Below, piece after piece: positions 1-5,954 of a DNA stretch of 25,945 bases. How positions within the stretch are numbered: the first letter of the stretch is position 1; every line of letters starts with the position of its first letter. The position numbers and the translations under genes are program-made. Location: the NCBI GenBank assembly GCA_035310125.1, contig DATGEP010000387.1:1-25945 (forward strand). The letters run 5' to 3'. The DNA comes from DATGEP01 sp035310125. GTDB lineage: Bacteria > Chloroflexota > Ktedonobacteria > Ktedonobacterales > JADMIN01. Below the pieces are notes generated by a model that had not been told where the DNA came from, searched no databases, and worked only from the letters and a program-made list of their open reading frames with translations.

Positions 1-285
1 CGACTCAGCCGATCTACACGAGCATTCGCGCCGCCCATATCACATCACATTGTACCCGCTCATGGCGCGGATCCGCACTGGCCAGCACCTCGAGCACACT
101 CGTTGTCATCGTATCATGCCCGCTCACTGACGGCAAGGTTCGTAGGAGCGCGGTTTGCTCCGACGAGAAGGCGGGATGGGACGCCGCGCCAGCGTGGGGT
201 GGTCCCCAGTTTGTGATGGAACCGGCGGGAGGTTTTTTCCGCTTTTTTTCGGCACGTGTGTACTCCTCAAGCACACAGCCACAAG
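1..285. other. gene-free stretch at left edge
   Basis: I see no supportable gene here. Both strands contain open frames, but their translations are low-complexity and arginine/proline/serine-rich, without family motifs or a convincing ribosome site, as expected for chance frames in GC-rich DNA. No tRNA or clear repeat was seen. The stretch could be the far upstream region of the RAD52-family gene or the tail of an untranslated region from a gene outside the window. Confidence 0.4.
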
Positions 286-314
286 TTGCGTCGGAGGCAT
301 CCATTGTATATAAT
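286..314 (+). promoter_or_regulatory. sigma70-type promoter of the RAD52-family gene
   Basis: TTGCGT (286-291) and a perfect TATAAT (309-314) are separated by 17 bp. Transcription would start near 321 and leave a leader of about 137 nt before the RAD52-family start at 458. The -35 box matches consensus in only three positions, but the spacing and -10 box are ideal. The same TTGCGT hexamer is the proposed -35 box of the small molybdoenzyme gene. Confidence 0.65.
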
Positions 315-342
315 AGAACAGATGTTCACAATTACTTGTACC

Positions 343-432
343 ATGACCGGCTGGAGGGCGCATGAAAAGAATGGTATCCCAGACAGCATACGCTTCCCAC
401 TGATGTGGGTAGTGGAGCAGGCCGCAGCATGA
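343..432 (+). CDS. possible leader peptide ORFs upstream of RAD52-family gene
   Basis: The leader holds a 29-codon ORF (343-432). A 13-codon ORF in another frame (362-403) starts 3 nt after a GGAGGG ribosome site at 353-358. Its TGA overlaps an internal ATG at 403 of the longer frame as TGATG. The stop at 430-432 in turn overlaps a further ATG at 429 as ATGA. This chain of overlapping stops and starts could couple or attenuate translation of the downstream gene. No homology is recognised, and such short frames also arise by chance, so this is a low-confidence call. Confidence 0.2.
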   Translation: MTGWRAHEKNGIPDSIRFPLMWVVEQAAA

Positions 433-457
433 CGGCTGATCGAGGAGAAGAACACCT

Positions 458-1264
458 ATGGCAGATGTTGATAGTTTTCAGCAGATTTCTCGTGAGCAGT
501 GGGATGAGATTGCCCGCCAGCTCCGTGAGCCATTTGATCCGAAGGACGTAGATTTTCGCGTCCAGGGAAGGGCAAACGAGCAGACTGGGCGCGCGCAGGC
601 CGTCGCATACATTGACGCGCGGGCGGTGCAGGATCGCCTGGATGTCGTCGTGGGGGCCGGCAACTGGTCTTTTGATTGGCAGCCGCTGGTGATTGATAAG
701 GGCGAAGTCATGGTGGCCAAGGGCACGGTGACGATTTTTGGGGTCGCCAAATCTGACGCCGGCTCGGCCAGCAACTTTGAGCAGTCGCTCGGCGCGGTTT
801 CACATTGCTTCAAGCGGGCCGCGGTGCATTGGGGAGTCGGGCGCTATCTCTATAACCTGCCGATGGCGTGGGTGTCCGTCGAGAAGGGTGGTCGCATCCC
901 GGAGCCGGTGCTGCGCGAGCTGCGTGCGAAGCTGCCACGACCTAATGGGCGAGGCGTGGCGCAGACGATGGAGGAGCGCACACATATGGCGGATGCGTCA
1001 GATGAGCAGCGGAATACCACGCAGCGTGTACGCCCGTTGAGTTCCGCAGCAGCCACGAGCGAAGCAGCGGCGCCTCAGACGGCGCCGGCCAGCATCCAAG
1101 GCGTCAGCGAGCCAGAAGCCACTGAGAAGCAGCTCGCCAGCATTCGCAAACTCTGCGAGGTGCTTGGCAAGCCCGAACCCGCGACCACGATGAGCTACTC
1201 CCAGGCGCGCGAGCTTATCACGCAGCTCAGCGGCGAATTTCAGCGGATGCGCCGCGCCAGCTAA
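458..1264 (+). CDS. RAD52/Rad22-family single-strand annealing protein
   Basis: Predicted cytosolic recombination-mediator or single-strand annealing protein of 268 residues. Residues about 10-150 match the Rad52/22 core: a start-proximal 'REPFDPKDVDFRVQG', a 'AVAYIDARAVQDRLD' segment, and the 'SLGAVSHCFKRAAVHWGVGRYLY' region (residues about 110-132) typical of the family. Residues about 165-222 are a polar, Ala/Thr/Ser/Pro-rich linker. A small C-terminal helical module follows (about 222-268), with a 'KQLASIRKLCEVLG' motif often found at the end of phage and bacterial annealing proteins. The start is supported by GAGGAG at 442-447. Such proteins are commonly phage-derived, but no phage genes flank it here. 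A CRISPR-like array lies 44 nt downstream. The family call is firm; a role in repair as opposed to phage recombination is not settled. Confidence 0.88.
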   Translation: MADVDSFQQISREQWDEIARQLREPFDPKDVDFRVQGRANEQTGRAQAVAYIDARAVQDRLDVVVGAGNWSFDWQPLVIDKGEVMVAKGTVTIFGVAKSDAGSASNFEQSLGAVSHCFKRAAVHWGVGRYLYNLPMAWVSVEKGGRIPEPVLRELRAKLPRPNGRGVAQTMEERTHMADASDEQRNTTQRVRPLSSAAATSEAAAPQTAPASIQGVSEPEATEKQLASIRKLCEVLGKPEPATTMSYSQARELITQLSGEFQRMRRAS

Positions 1265-1307
1265 CAGGGACTTCAGGCCGAGCCTCCCCGCAGTGGGCGC
1301 AGCAGGC

Positions 1308-1455
1308 AGCGCCCCTACGCGCGGGGAAGACGGGTCAACTACCAAGACCCCGCGCTCAGTCCGACTAGCGCCCCTACGCGCGCGGGGAAGACGGCATGTG
1401 GCTGATCCTCTCGGGCCAGCACCTCCCAGCGCCCCTACGCGCGCGGGGAGGGGAG
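1308..1455. CRISPR. short CRISPR-like array (3 repeats, 2 spacers), no cas genes
   Basis: The repeats lie at 1308-1333 (26 bp, lacking one GC), 1367-1394 (28 bp, AGCGCCCCTACGCG then CGCGGGGAAGACGG) and 1428-1455 (first 22 bp identical, end degenerate). The two intervening segments, 1334-1366 and 1395-1427, are both exactly 33 nt and unrelated to each other. A repeat of 28 bp, a 33-nt spacer and an internal CCCC/GGGG stem are typical of type I-E arrays. Read on the minus strand the repeat begins CCGTCTTCCCCGCG, like I-E repeats. No cas gene is in the window. The first repeat is also part of a hairpin (GGGCGC at 1295-1300, GCGCCC at 1309-1314) resembling palindromic intergenic repeats of Chloroflexota, so a dispersed repeat is the main alternative. 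Confidence 0.5.
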
Positions 1456-1471
1456 CTGTGCGATAGACGAT

Positions 1472-1505
1472 GAGCCGGATCGGGTGGATATTCCCGGTCC
1501 GGCTC
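1472..1505. terminator. hairpin between convergent transcription units
   Basis: GAGCCGGATCGGG (1472-1484) pairs with CCCGGTCCGGCTC (1493-1505) along 13 bp with one G-T wobble and an 8-nt loop. It lies 18 nt beyond the stop of the small molybdoenzyme gene and after the CRISPR-like repeats, so it could end transcripts from both sides. Neither flank has a T-run, so it may be Rho-assisted or an mRNA-stabilising hairpin. Confidence 0.5.
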
Positions 1506-1523
1506 GATTGATTGGCCGCCGCG

Positions 1524-2144
1524 CTACCAGTAGCGCTCTTCCTTCCAAGGATTCGCGCTGTTGCTGTAGCCACGAACCTCCCAGAATCCCGGCTGATCCT
1601 GCGCCAGGAACTCCAGCCCGTTCAGCCACTTGGCGCTCTTGTAGGCGTACAGTTTCGGTACGATCAAGCGCACCGGGCCACCGTGCTCCGGATCGATCTC
1701 CTGCCCATCGTGCTTAAACGCGATAAGCACGTCGTCGTCGTCCAGATTCGCCAGTGGGAGATTTGTCGTGTAGCCCGTGAAGGAATGTTCCATCACAAAC
1801 TTCGCTTCTGGTTTGGGCCGCGCTCGCTTGAGAATTTCCTGAATGGAGACGCCTTCCCAGGCGTTGTCGTAGCGGCTCCAGGTGGTTACGCAATGGAAAT
1901 CCGCAGTGAGCTGCACGCGCGGTAGAGCCTGTAGCTCATCCCAGGTTAGCTCAAACGGCTCCTCTACCAGACCCCAGACCTTGAATTGATACTTCGACGG
2001 ATCAAATTTAGGGGTTGGCTCGTAGCTCAGTATCGGCCACTTTTTGGTCAGATATTGTCCAGACGGCAGCCGGTCCAACCCATCGGGGCGCTTCTCAACG
2101 GTGCCGCTCTCTCTATTGCGTCCAAAGACTCGTGAAAGATCCAC
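1524..2144 (-). CDS. sulfite-oxidase-like molybdopterin oxidoreductase (soluble)
   Basis: A 206-residue protein of the oxidoreductase molybdopterin-binding family (sulfite oxidase fold, YuiH/YedY-like). Residues about 50-180 carry the fold, and Cys85 in 'ADFHCVTTWSRYDN' is the expected molybdenum ligand. The downstream 'GGPVRLIVPKLYAYKSAKWL' segment (about 157-176) is also characteristic. There is no signal peptide, twin-arginine motif or C-terminal dimerisation domain, so it is the short cytosolic form. The physiological substrate of this subgroup is unknown; sulfite itself is not established. The start is a GTG, chosen because a perfect AGGAGG (plus-strand CCTCCT, 2151-2156) lies 6 nt upstream. 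A second, membrane-bound homologue is at 9245-10981. Confidence 0.88.
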   Translation of the reverse strand: MDLSRVFGRNRESGTVEKRPDGLDRLPSGQYLTKKWPILSYEPTPKFDPSKYQFKVWGLVEEPFELTWDELQALPRVQLTADFHCVTTWSRYDNAWEGVSIQEILKRARPKPEAKFVMEHSFTGYTTNLPLANLDDDDVLIAFKHDGQEIDPEHGGPVRLIVPKLYAYKSAKWLNGLEFLAQDQPGFWEVRGYSNSANPWKEERYW

Positions 2145-2215
2145 GTGCCGCCTCCTCAGCGGGCATTCTGCCCATGCGCCTCGCGAGAGGCTACGTCAGT
2201 GTCATGCGTACTGTC

Positions 2216-2245
2216 ATTATGAGCTTTCCACGGGACGGCACGCAA
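2216..2245 (-). promoter_or_regulatory. candidate promoter of the small molybdoenzyme gene
   Basis: On the minus strand, TTGCGT (2245-2240) and CATAAT (2221-2216) are separated by 18 bp. This puts a start site near 2209 and a leader of about 65 nt before the GTG at 2144. The -10 box matches consensus in five of six positions. The -35 box is identical to the one proposed for the RAD52-family gene. Confidence 0.45.
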
Positions 2246-2653
2246 CAGCCGCCCAGCCTACGCCGTGTGTCGCTGGCGGGCACAGGACGTATAAGTCGTG
2301 GTCCTTTTCCCGCGATGAATAGTCACCGCACGCGCCTTCAACGTTACATCAACCTCACGAGGCCGGCCAACGATGCCGTACGTGGGAGGGCGCATACTGT
2401 TGTCGCGGGTGTCCGCCGGACGCCGTATGATACAGTGCGCGTGATACATTATGAATCGAGTGAGCGAGAACGCCGCTTCTGCTTCGAGCGCCGCGCAAGC
2501 GACGACCGCGGCAAGCGAACCGGGCGCTGTGCGGGACCACGTCGAGCTATTCGATCGCGCCGATTGCCGTGGGCGTGGCCAGAGTGAGCGACGGGAAGGG
2601 CCACGGCAACACGCGCAATGCCGCGTACTACGACAGGGGAATGGGAGTCTGGC
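2246..2653. other. intergenic region upstream of SDR gene
   Basis: This region separates the divergent molybdoenzyme and SDR genes. No gene is supported: the longer frames give Arg/Ser/Ala-rich, motif-free translations. TATGAT at 2426-2431 could be a -10 box for the SDR gene, but the nearest TTG-type -35 (TTGTCG, 2400-2405) is 20 bp away, so it is only a weak candidate. A plus-strand frame from an ATG at 2451 and a different frame running to 2674 look slightly protein-like but share no reading frame; I do not call them. Confidence 0.35.
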
Positions 2654-3454
2654 ATGGATTTGGGCTTGAATGGTAAAACAGCGATCGTCACTGGAGCAAG
2701 CCGGGGAATCGGCCGCGAGATTGCTCGCGCGCTCCACACGGAAGGCGTGTCCCTCGTCCTCGTCGGTAAGACGGCTGAAACGCTGGAGAAAGCAGCGCGC
2801 GGCATCGCCGGCTCCGCTCGCTCAGCGAACAAGGCGGCAATTCACCCTGTTGCCGCCGATCTGAGCGTGCCCGCTGAGATCGAGCGCGTCACACAGGTAT
2901 CTCTCTCCAAATTAGGGAATGTGGATATCCTCATCAACAACGCGGCACGCGCCCACACCGGCAAGTTTTTCCAAATGTCCGATAGCGACCTGCAAGATGT
3001 ATGGAAGGTGAAGGCATTGGGCTACGTGCGGCTGGTGCGTGCGATTGCGCCACACATGATTGACCGCCGGCAGGGCTGTATCATCAACGTCACCGGCAGC
3101 ACGGCACGAACTCCCGCCGAGGACTTCATCGTCGGGAGTATGGTCAATGCCGCTCTTGTCAGTTTTACGCGCGGCATCTCGCGGGAGCTGGCGCGCCATG
3201 ACGTTCGTATCAACTCCATCAGCCCTGGCTGGACGCGGACCGAGCAGCAGACGCGCATCTTTGAGATGCAGGCGAACGCGCAGGGTTTGACGCCCGATGA
3301 GGTGGAGCGGCGTATGGCGCGGGCGATTCCGCTCAATCGGCTGGTGACGACGGAGGAGATCGCGACACTGGTGTTGCTGCTAGTTTCCGGTAAACTACCA
3401 GGTTTAACGGGCGAAGATATATTGATTGATGGCGGAGCGACAATGGCAATCTAG
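2654..3454 (+). CDS. short-chain dehydrogenase/reductase family protein, atypical catalytic site
   Basis: A 266-residue Rossmann-fold SDR protein. The cofactor-binding motif TGASRGIG (residues 13-20), the DL pair (69-70), the NNA motif (95-97), the Ser region 'INVTGST' (144-150) and the 'PGWTRTE' loop (191-197) are in place. The usual YxxxK catalytic pair is absent: the aligned segment reads 'GSMVNAALVSFTR' (161-173), giving G161 and N165 instead of Tyr and Lys. Some SDR subgroups with an NAAL motif share this change, so it may not reduce carbonyls by the classical mechanism. The start at 2654 is chosen for GGGAG at 2643-2647 and because the fold begins at once; an upstream in-frame ATG at 2618 has less support. 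Its substrate cannot be told. Confidence 0.85.
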   Translation: MDLGLNGKTAIVTGASRGIGREIARALHTEGVSLVLVGKTAETLEKAARGIAGSARSANKAAIHPVAADLSVPAEIERVTQVSLSKLGNVDILINNAARAHTGKFFQMSDSDLQDVWKVKALGYVRLVRAIAPHMIDRRQGCIINVTGSTARTPAEDFIVGSMVNAALVSFTRGISRELARHDVRINSISPGWTRTEQQTRIFEMQANAQGLTPDEVERRMARAIPLNRLVTTEEIATLVLLLVSGKLPGLTGEDILIDGGATMAI

Positions 3455-3474
3455 AAATACCACTTAACTCCTAC

Positions 3475-3503
3475 TTGATTCCGTGCGGGCTTCCCCGTAT
3501 AAT
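3475..3503 (+). promoter_or_regulatory. sigma70-type promoter of the coxG-like gene
   Basis: TTGATT (3475-3480) and a perfect TATAAT (3498-3503) are separated by 17 bp. Transcription would start near 3510, leaving a leader of about 120 nt before the start codon at 3633. Confidence 0.7.
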
Positions 3504-3525
3504 GGCGCCGCTGACGCCTTACGGC

Positions 3526-3584
3526 GTGACAATTCGCATTGTGAAGTAGCGCGGGCCGCGGATCTCCTGGTTTGTGACAATTCG
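3526..3584. repeat. operator-like repeats in coxG-like leader
   Basis: The 11-bp sequence GTGACAATTCG occurs at 3526-3536 and again at 3574-3584. The first copy is also half of a palindrome, ACAAT-TCGC-ATTGT (3529-3542). A small hairpin, ACGCC-TTAC-GGCGT (3514-3527), precedes it. All lie just downstream of the promoter, where a repressor or RNA structure could act. No protein that binds them is identified. Confidence 0.35.
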
Positions 3585-3632
3585 GCCTTGCGCTGAGATC
3601 ACTCAAGATGAGGAAGGGAAACGTTACATCAC

Positions 3633-4049
3633 ATGGAACTGACAGGTACTCGAAAGCTTGCCGCTCCTCCCCAAAAAGTCTGGGACGCGCTGCACAACGG
3701 CGCAGTATTGAAGGCCTGTATTCCGGGCGCTGAGGACGTTACGTGGCAGGGTGATAGCGCTATCGCATTCCGAGGAAGCCTGCCGGTGGTGAACCGGTCC
3801 GTCGGAGTTGATGTGCAGGTCACTGAGCAGACGGCACCCAGTCACATGAAGGTGACGGGGAACAAGGCCGGCAGTAGCGGCGTGGTGACGATTGATCTGG
3901 CACCCGACGGCGCCGGCACGGCGCTTACCTACAATGCCAATGCTCAATTGACTGGCGCGGCGGCCATGATGGATAATTTCGCCACTCGCCCGATGGTGGA
4001 TGGCGCCATCAATAAGTTCTTCGCGACGCTGGAAGGCCAGATCCAGTAA
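3633..4049 (+). CDS. CoxG-like SRPBCC-fold protein
   Basis: A 138-residue protein of the carbon monoxide dehydrogenase subunit G (CoxG) family. It starts 'MELTGTRKLAAPPQKVWDAL', the typical helix-grip N-terminus, followed by 'LKACIPGAEDV' (residues about 26-36), the diagnostic CIPG motif. The second half contains the usual beta strands and a C-terminal helix ending 'FFATLEGQIQ'. CoxG proteins are associated with maturation or membrane recruitment of CO dehydrogenase and related molybdenum hydroxylases, but no coxMSL or other hydroxylase genes are in the window. The gene has its own promoter (3475-3503) and terminator (4075-4114), so it appears monocistronic. The closest Shine-Dalgarno match, AGGAAGG at 3611-3617, is about 15 nt from the ATG, longer than usual. 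Family assignment is good; its partner is unknown. Confidence 0.85.
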   Translation: MELTGTRKLAAPPQKVWDALHNGAVLKACIPGAEDVTWQGDSAIAFRGSLPVVNRSVGVDVQVTEQTAPSHMKVTGNKAGSSGVVTIDLAPDGAGTALTYNANAQLTGAAAMMDNFATRPMVDGAINKFFATLEGQIQ

Positions 4050-4074
4050 TCAAGCCTGTTGTGGACTGGTTGTG

Positions 4075-4114
4075 TGGGGACGGCTCAATGTCGGGCCGTT
4101 CCCACTCGCTTTTT
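4075..4114 (+). terminator. intrinsic terminator after coxG-like gene
   Basis: A 10-bp stem (4075-4084 with 4095-4104; TGGGGACGGC against GCCGTTCCCA, one G-T wobble) has a 10-nt loop. It is followed by a run of five T at 4110-4114. It lies 25 nt beyond the stop and fits a Rho-independent terminator on the plus strand. Confidence 0.75.
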
Positions 4115-4176
4115 CCGGCGTAGTATTGCACATGGGTGTGTGCAGCGTCTGGCGCCCGCGAAAACAGGAGGCGGTC

Positions 4177-5940
4177 ATGGTTCCTCGTCCGCAAACACGG
4201 GTTGGCATCGAGCTCGATGTGCCAGCGACCATGCGAGACGGCACGGTATTGCGTGCCAATATCTATCGCCCAGATGATGGCGGCGCGGGAACGTATCCAG
4301 TCTTGTTAACGCGGCTGCCCTACGGCAAAGACCTTCCGATGGGAGCCAGTGTGCTCGACCCAGTGCAGGCGGCGCGGCGTGGCTACATTGTGGTTGTGCA
4401 GGATGTGCGGGGAACATTCACGTCAGAGGGGACGTGGTTTCCCCTGATGAATGAGGGACCGGACGGCGCGGACACAGTCGCCTGGGCAGCCGCGCTCCCA
4501 GGCTCCAATGGCAGCGTCGGGATGTATGGCGCATCCTATTTCGGCTTTACGCAGTGGGCAGCCGCCGGCGAGCATCCACCCGCACTACGGGCGATGGCAC
4601 CGATGATCGCATGGGATCACCCCGACAACGGCGTTACATCGCGTGGTGGCGTGCTGGAACTTGGCCTCCAGGGCAACTGGCATCTGCTGAAGGGCCTCGA
4701 TCAGCTCGTGCGCCGATATCGGAATGAGCCCCAGGCGATTGGTCGTGCTTTCGCCACCCTGGTGAGCGAGCTGAACCGGCTTCCTGAGGCGGGGTACGCT
4801 GAATTGCCTTTAGAGCGGTTTGGTCCACTCGCGCGTTTGGGACTTGACGAGGCAGTGAATTACTCTATCGCGCGCGCCAACGACCCGGAGGCTGCGCTGC
4901 CGGGAGACGCGCTGCATGCCTATGAGCGAACGAACATTCCCGTATTGCATATCGGCGGCTGGTACGATGTCTTTCTCAACGGCACGCTGCATAATTTCCA
5001 CGGCATGCGCGCGCTTGGGCGCGAGGGGCAGCATCTGCTGATCGGACCCTGGACGCACGGCAACGTCAGCGCGGTGCAGGGTGACCTGGATTTTGGGTTC
5101 GCGGCGTCGGGCATGCTGATTGATACACAGTTTGATCTCATGTCATATCAGCTTACCTTTTTTGACCGCTGGCTCAAGGACGCGCCGAATGGTTGGGACG
5201 CGACGCCTGTCGTGAAATACTTCGTGATGGGCACGAATCTCTGGAAGTCCGCCGACTCGTGGCCGCCCGTGGGCGTTACGGAACAGTGTTGGTATCTACA
5301 CAGCGACGGCCGGGCGAACAGCGGCATCGGTGACGGGCGGCTCAGTCGCGAGCGGCCGGAGAGCGAGCCTGGCGACACCTATGTCTACGATCCAGAGCAG
5401 CCAGTGCCGACGATTGGCGGCGCCACCTTAATGCACGCGCTGTTCAAGGCCGGCCCGCGAGATCAGCAACCCATCGAGCAGCGCGATGATGTGCTGGTGT
5501 ATACCTCCGCGCGGCTGGAAACACCGCTTGAGGTCACTGGGCCTGTCCGGGTGGTTCTATATGTGAGGACAGATGCGCCGGATACTGATTTTGTGGCGCG
5601 GCTGGTAGACGTCTATCCGGATGGACGAGCCATTACCGTCACCGACGGCATCACCCGTATGCGCTATCGCAACGGACGCTATACGCACGCCGAACCGCTC
5701 AGTCCAGATCGGTCCTATCAAATCGAGATTGATCTTTGGTCCACCTCGATTGTCTTCTTGCCCGGTCACTCCTTGCGGGTGGAGGTGACGAGCAGTAGCT
5801 TTCCGCGTTGGGAGCGCAATCTGAATACCGGTGCTGATAGCGCGACGACGACGGAGATGCGGGCGGCGCGGCAGACTATCCTGCATGACAGCACGCAACC
5901 ATCGCATCTGGTTCTGTCGCTGCCAGCCAACGACGAGTAA
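4177..5940 (+). CDS. CocE/NonD-family serine hydrolase (X-Pro dipeptidyl-peptidase S15-like)
   Basis: A 587-residue alpha/beta hydrolase with a C-terminal jelly-roll domain, as in cocaine esterase and related acyl esterases or aminopeptidases. The N-terminal 'MRDGTVLRANIYRP' (residues 19-32) is the family signature. The triad is visible: Ser120 in 'GMYGASYFGF', Asp264 in 'GGWYDVF' and His294 in 'IGPWTHG'. The C-terminal part, from about residue 400 on, includes the 'ITRMRYRNG' strand and the 'SSSFPRWERNLNTG' motif typical of the XPD C-terminal domain. The start is set by AGGAGG at 4166-4171, 5 nt before the ATG; an upstream in-frame ATG at 4132 would only add residues unlike the family. No signal peptide is seen. 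It ends 14 nt before the mannosidase gene, so the two are probably co-transcribed. The natural substrate is unknown. Confidence 0.88.
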   Translation: MVPRPQTRVGIELDVPATMRDGTVLRANIYRPDDGGAGTYPVLLTRLPYGKDLPMGASVLDPVQAARRGYIVVVQDVRGTFTSEGTWFPLMNEGPDGADTVAWAAALPGSNGSVGMYGASYFGFTQWAAAGEHPPALRAMAPMIAWDHPDNGVTSRGGVLELGLQGNWHLLKGLDQLVRRYRNEPQAIGRAFATLVSELNRLPEAGYAELPLERFGPLARLGLDEAVNYSIARANDPEAALPGDALHAYERTNIPVLHIGGWYDVFLNGTLHNFHGMRALGREGQHLLIGPWTHGNVSAVQGDLDFGFAASGMLIDTQFDLMSYQLTFFDRWLKDAPNGWDATPVVKYFVMGTNLWKSADSWPPVGVTEQCWYLHSDGRANSGIGDGRLSRERPESEPGDTYVYDPEQPVPTIGGATLMHALFKAGPRDQQPIEQRDDVLVYTSARLETPLEVTGPVRVVLYVRTDAPDTDFVARLVDVYPDGRAITVTDGITRMRYRNGRYTHAEPLSPDRSYQIEIDLWSTSIVFLPGHSLRVEVTSSSFPRWERNLNTGADSATTTEMRAARQTILHDSTQPSHLVLSLPANDE

Positions 5941-5954
5941 GGATAGCGGAGTAC

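Noticed and set aside
14..304. Minus-strand 96-codon frame at the left edge
   Set aside because: The translation has no family motif or clear ribosome site, and it overlaps the proposed promoter region of the RAD52-family gene. Likely chance.
998..1573. Minus-strand 191-codon frame across the 3' end of the RAD52-family gene and the CRISPR-like repeats
   Set aside because: It is Ala/Arg/Gly-rich, spans the repeats and overlaps two recognisable genes. It is a by-product of GC-rich sequence.
2451..2674. Short plus-strand frame from ATG 2451 and a different frame ending at 2674 that looks protein-like
   Set aside because: They are in different frames with no recognised homology, and joining them needs an assumed frameshift. 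A frameshifted small gene cannot be supported from sequence alone.
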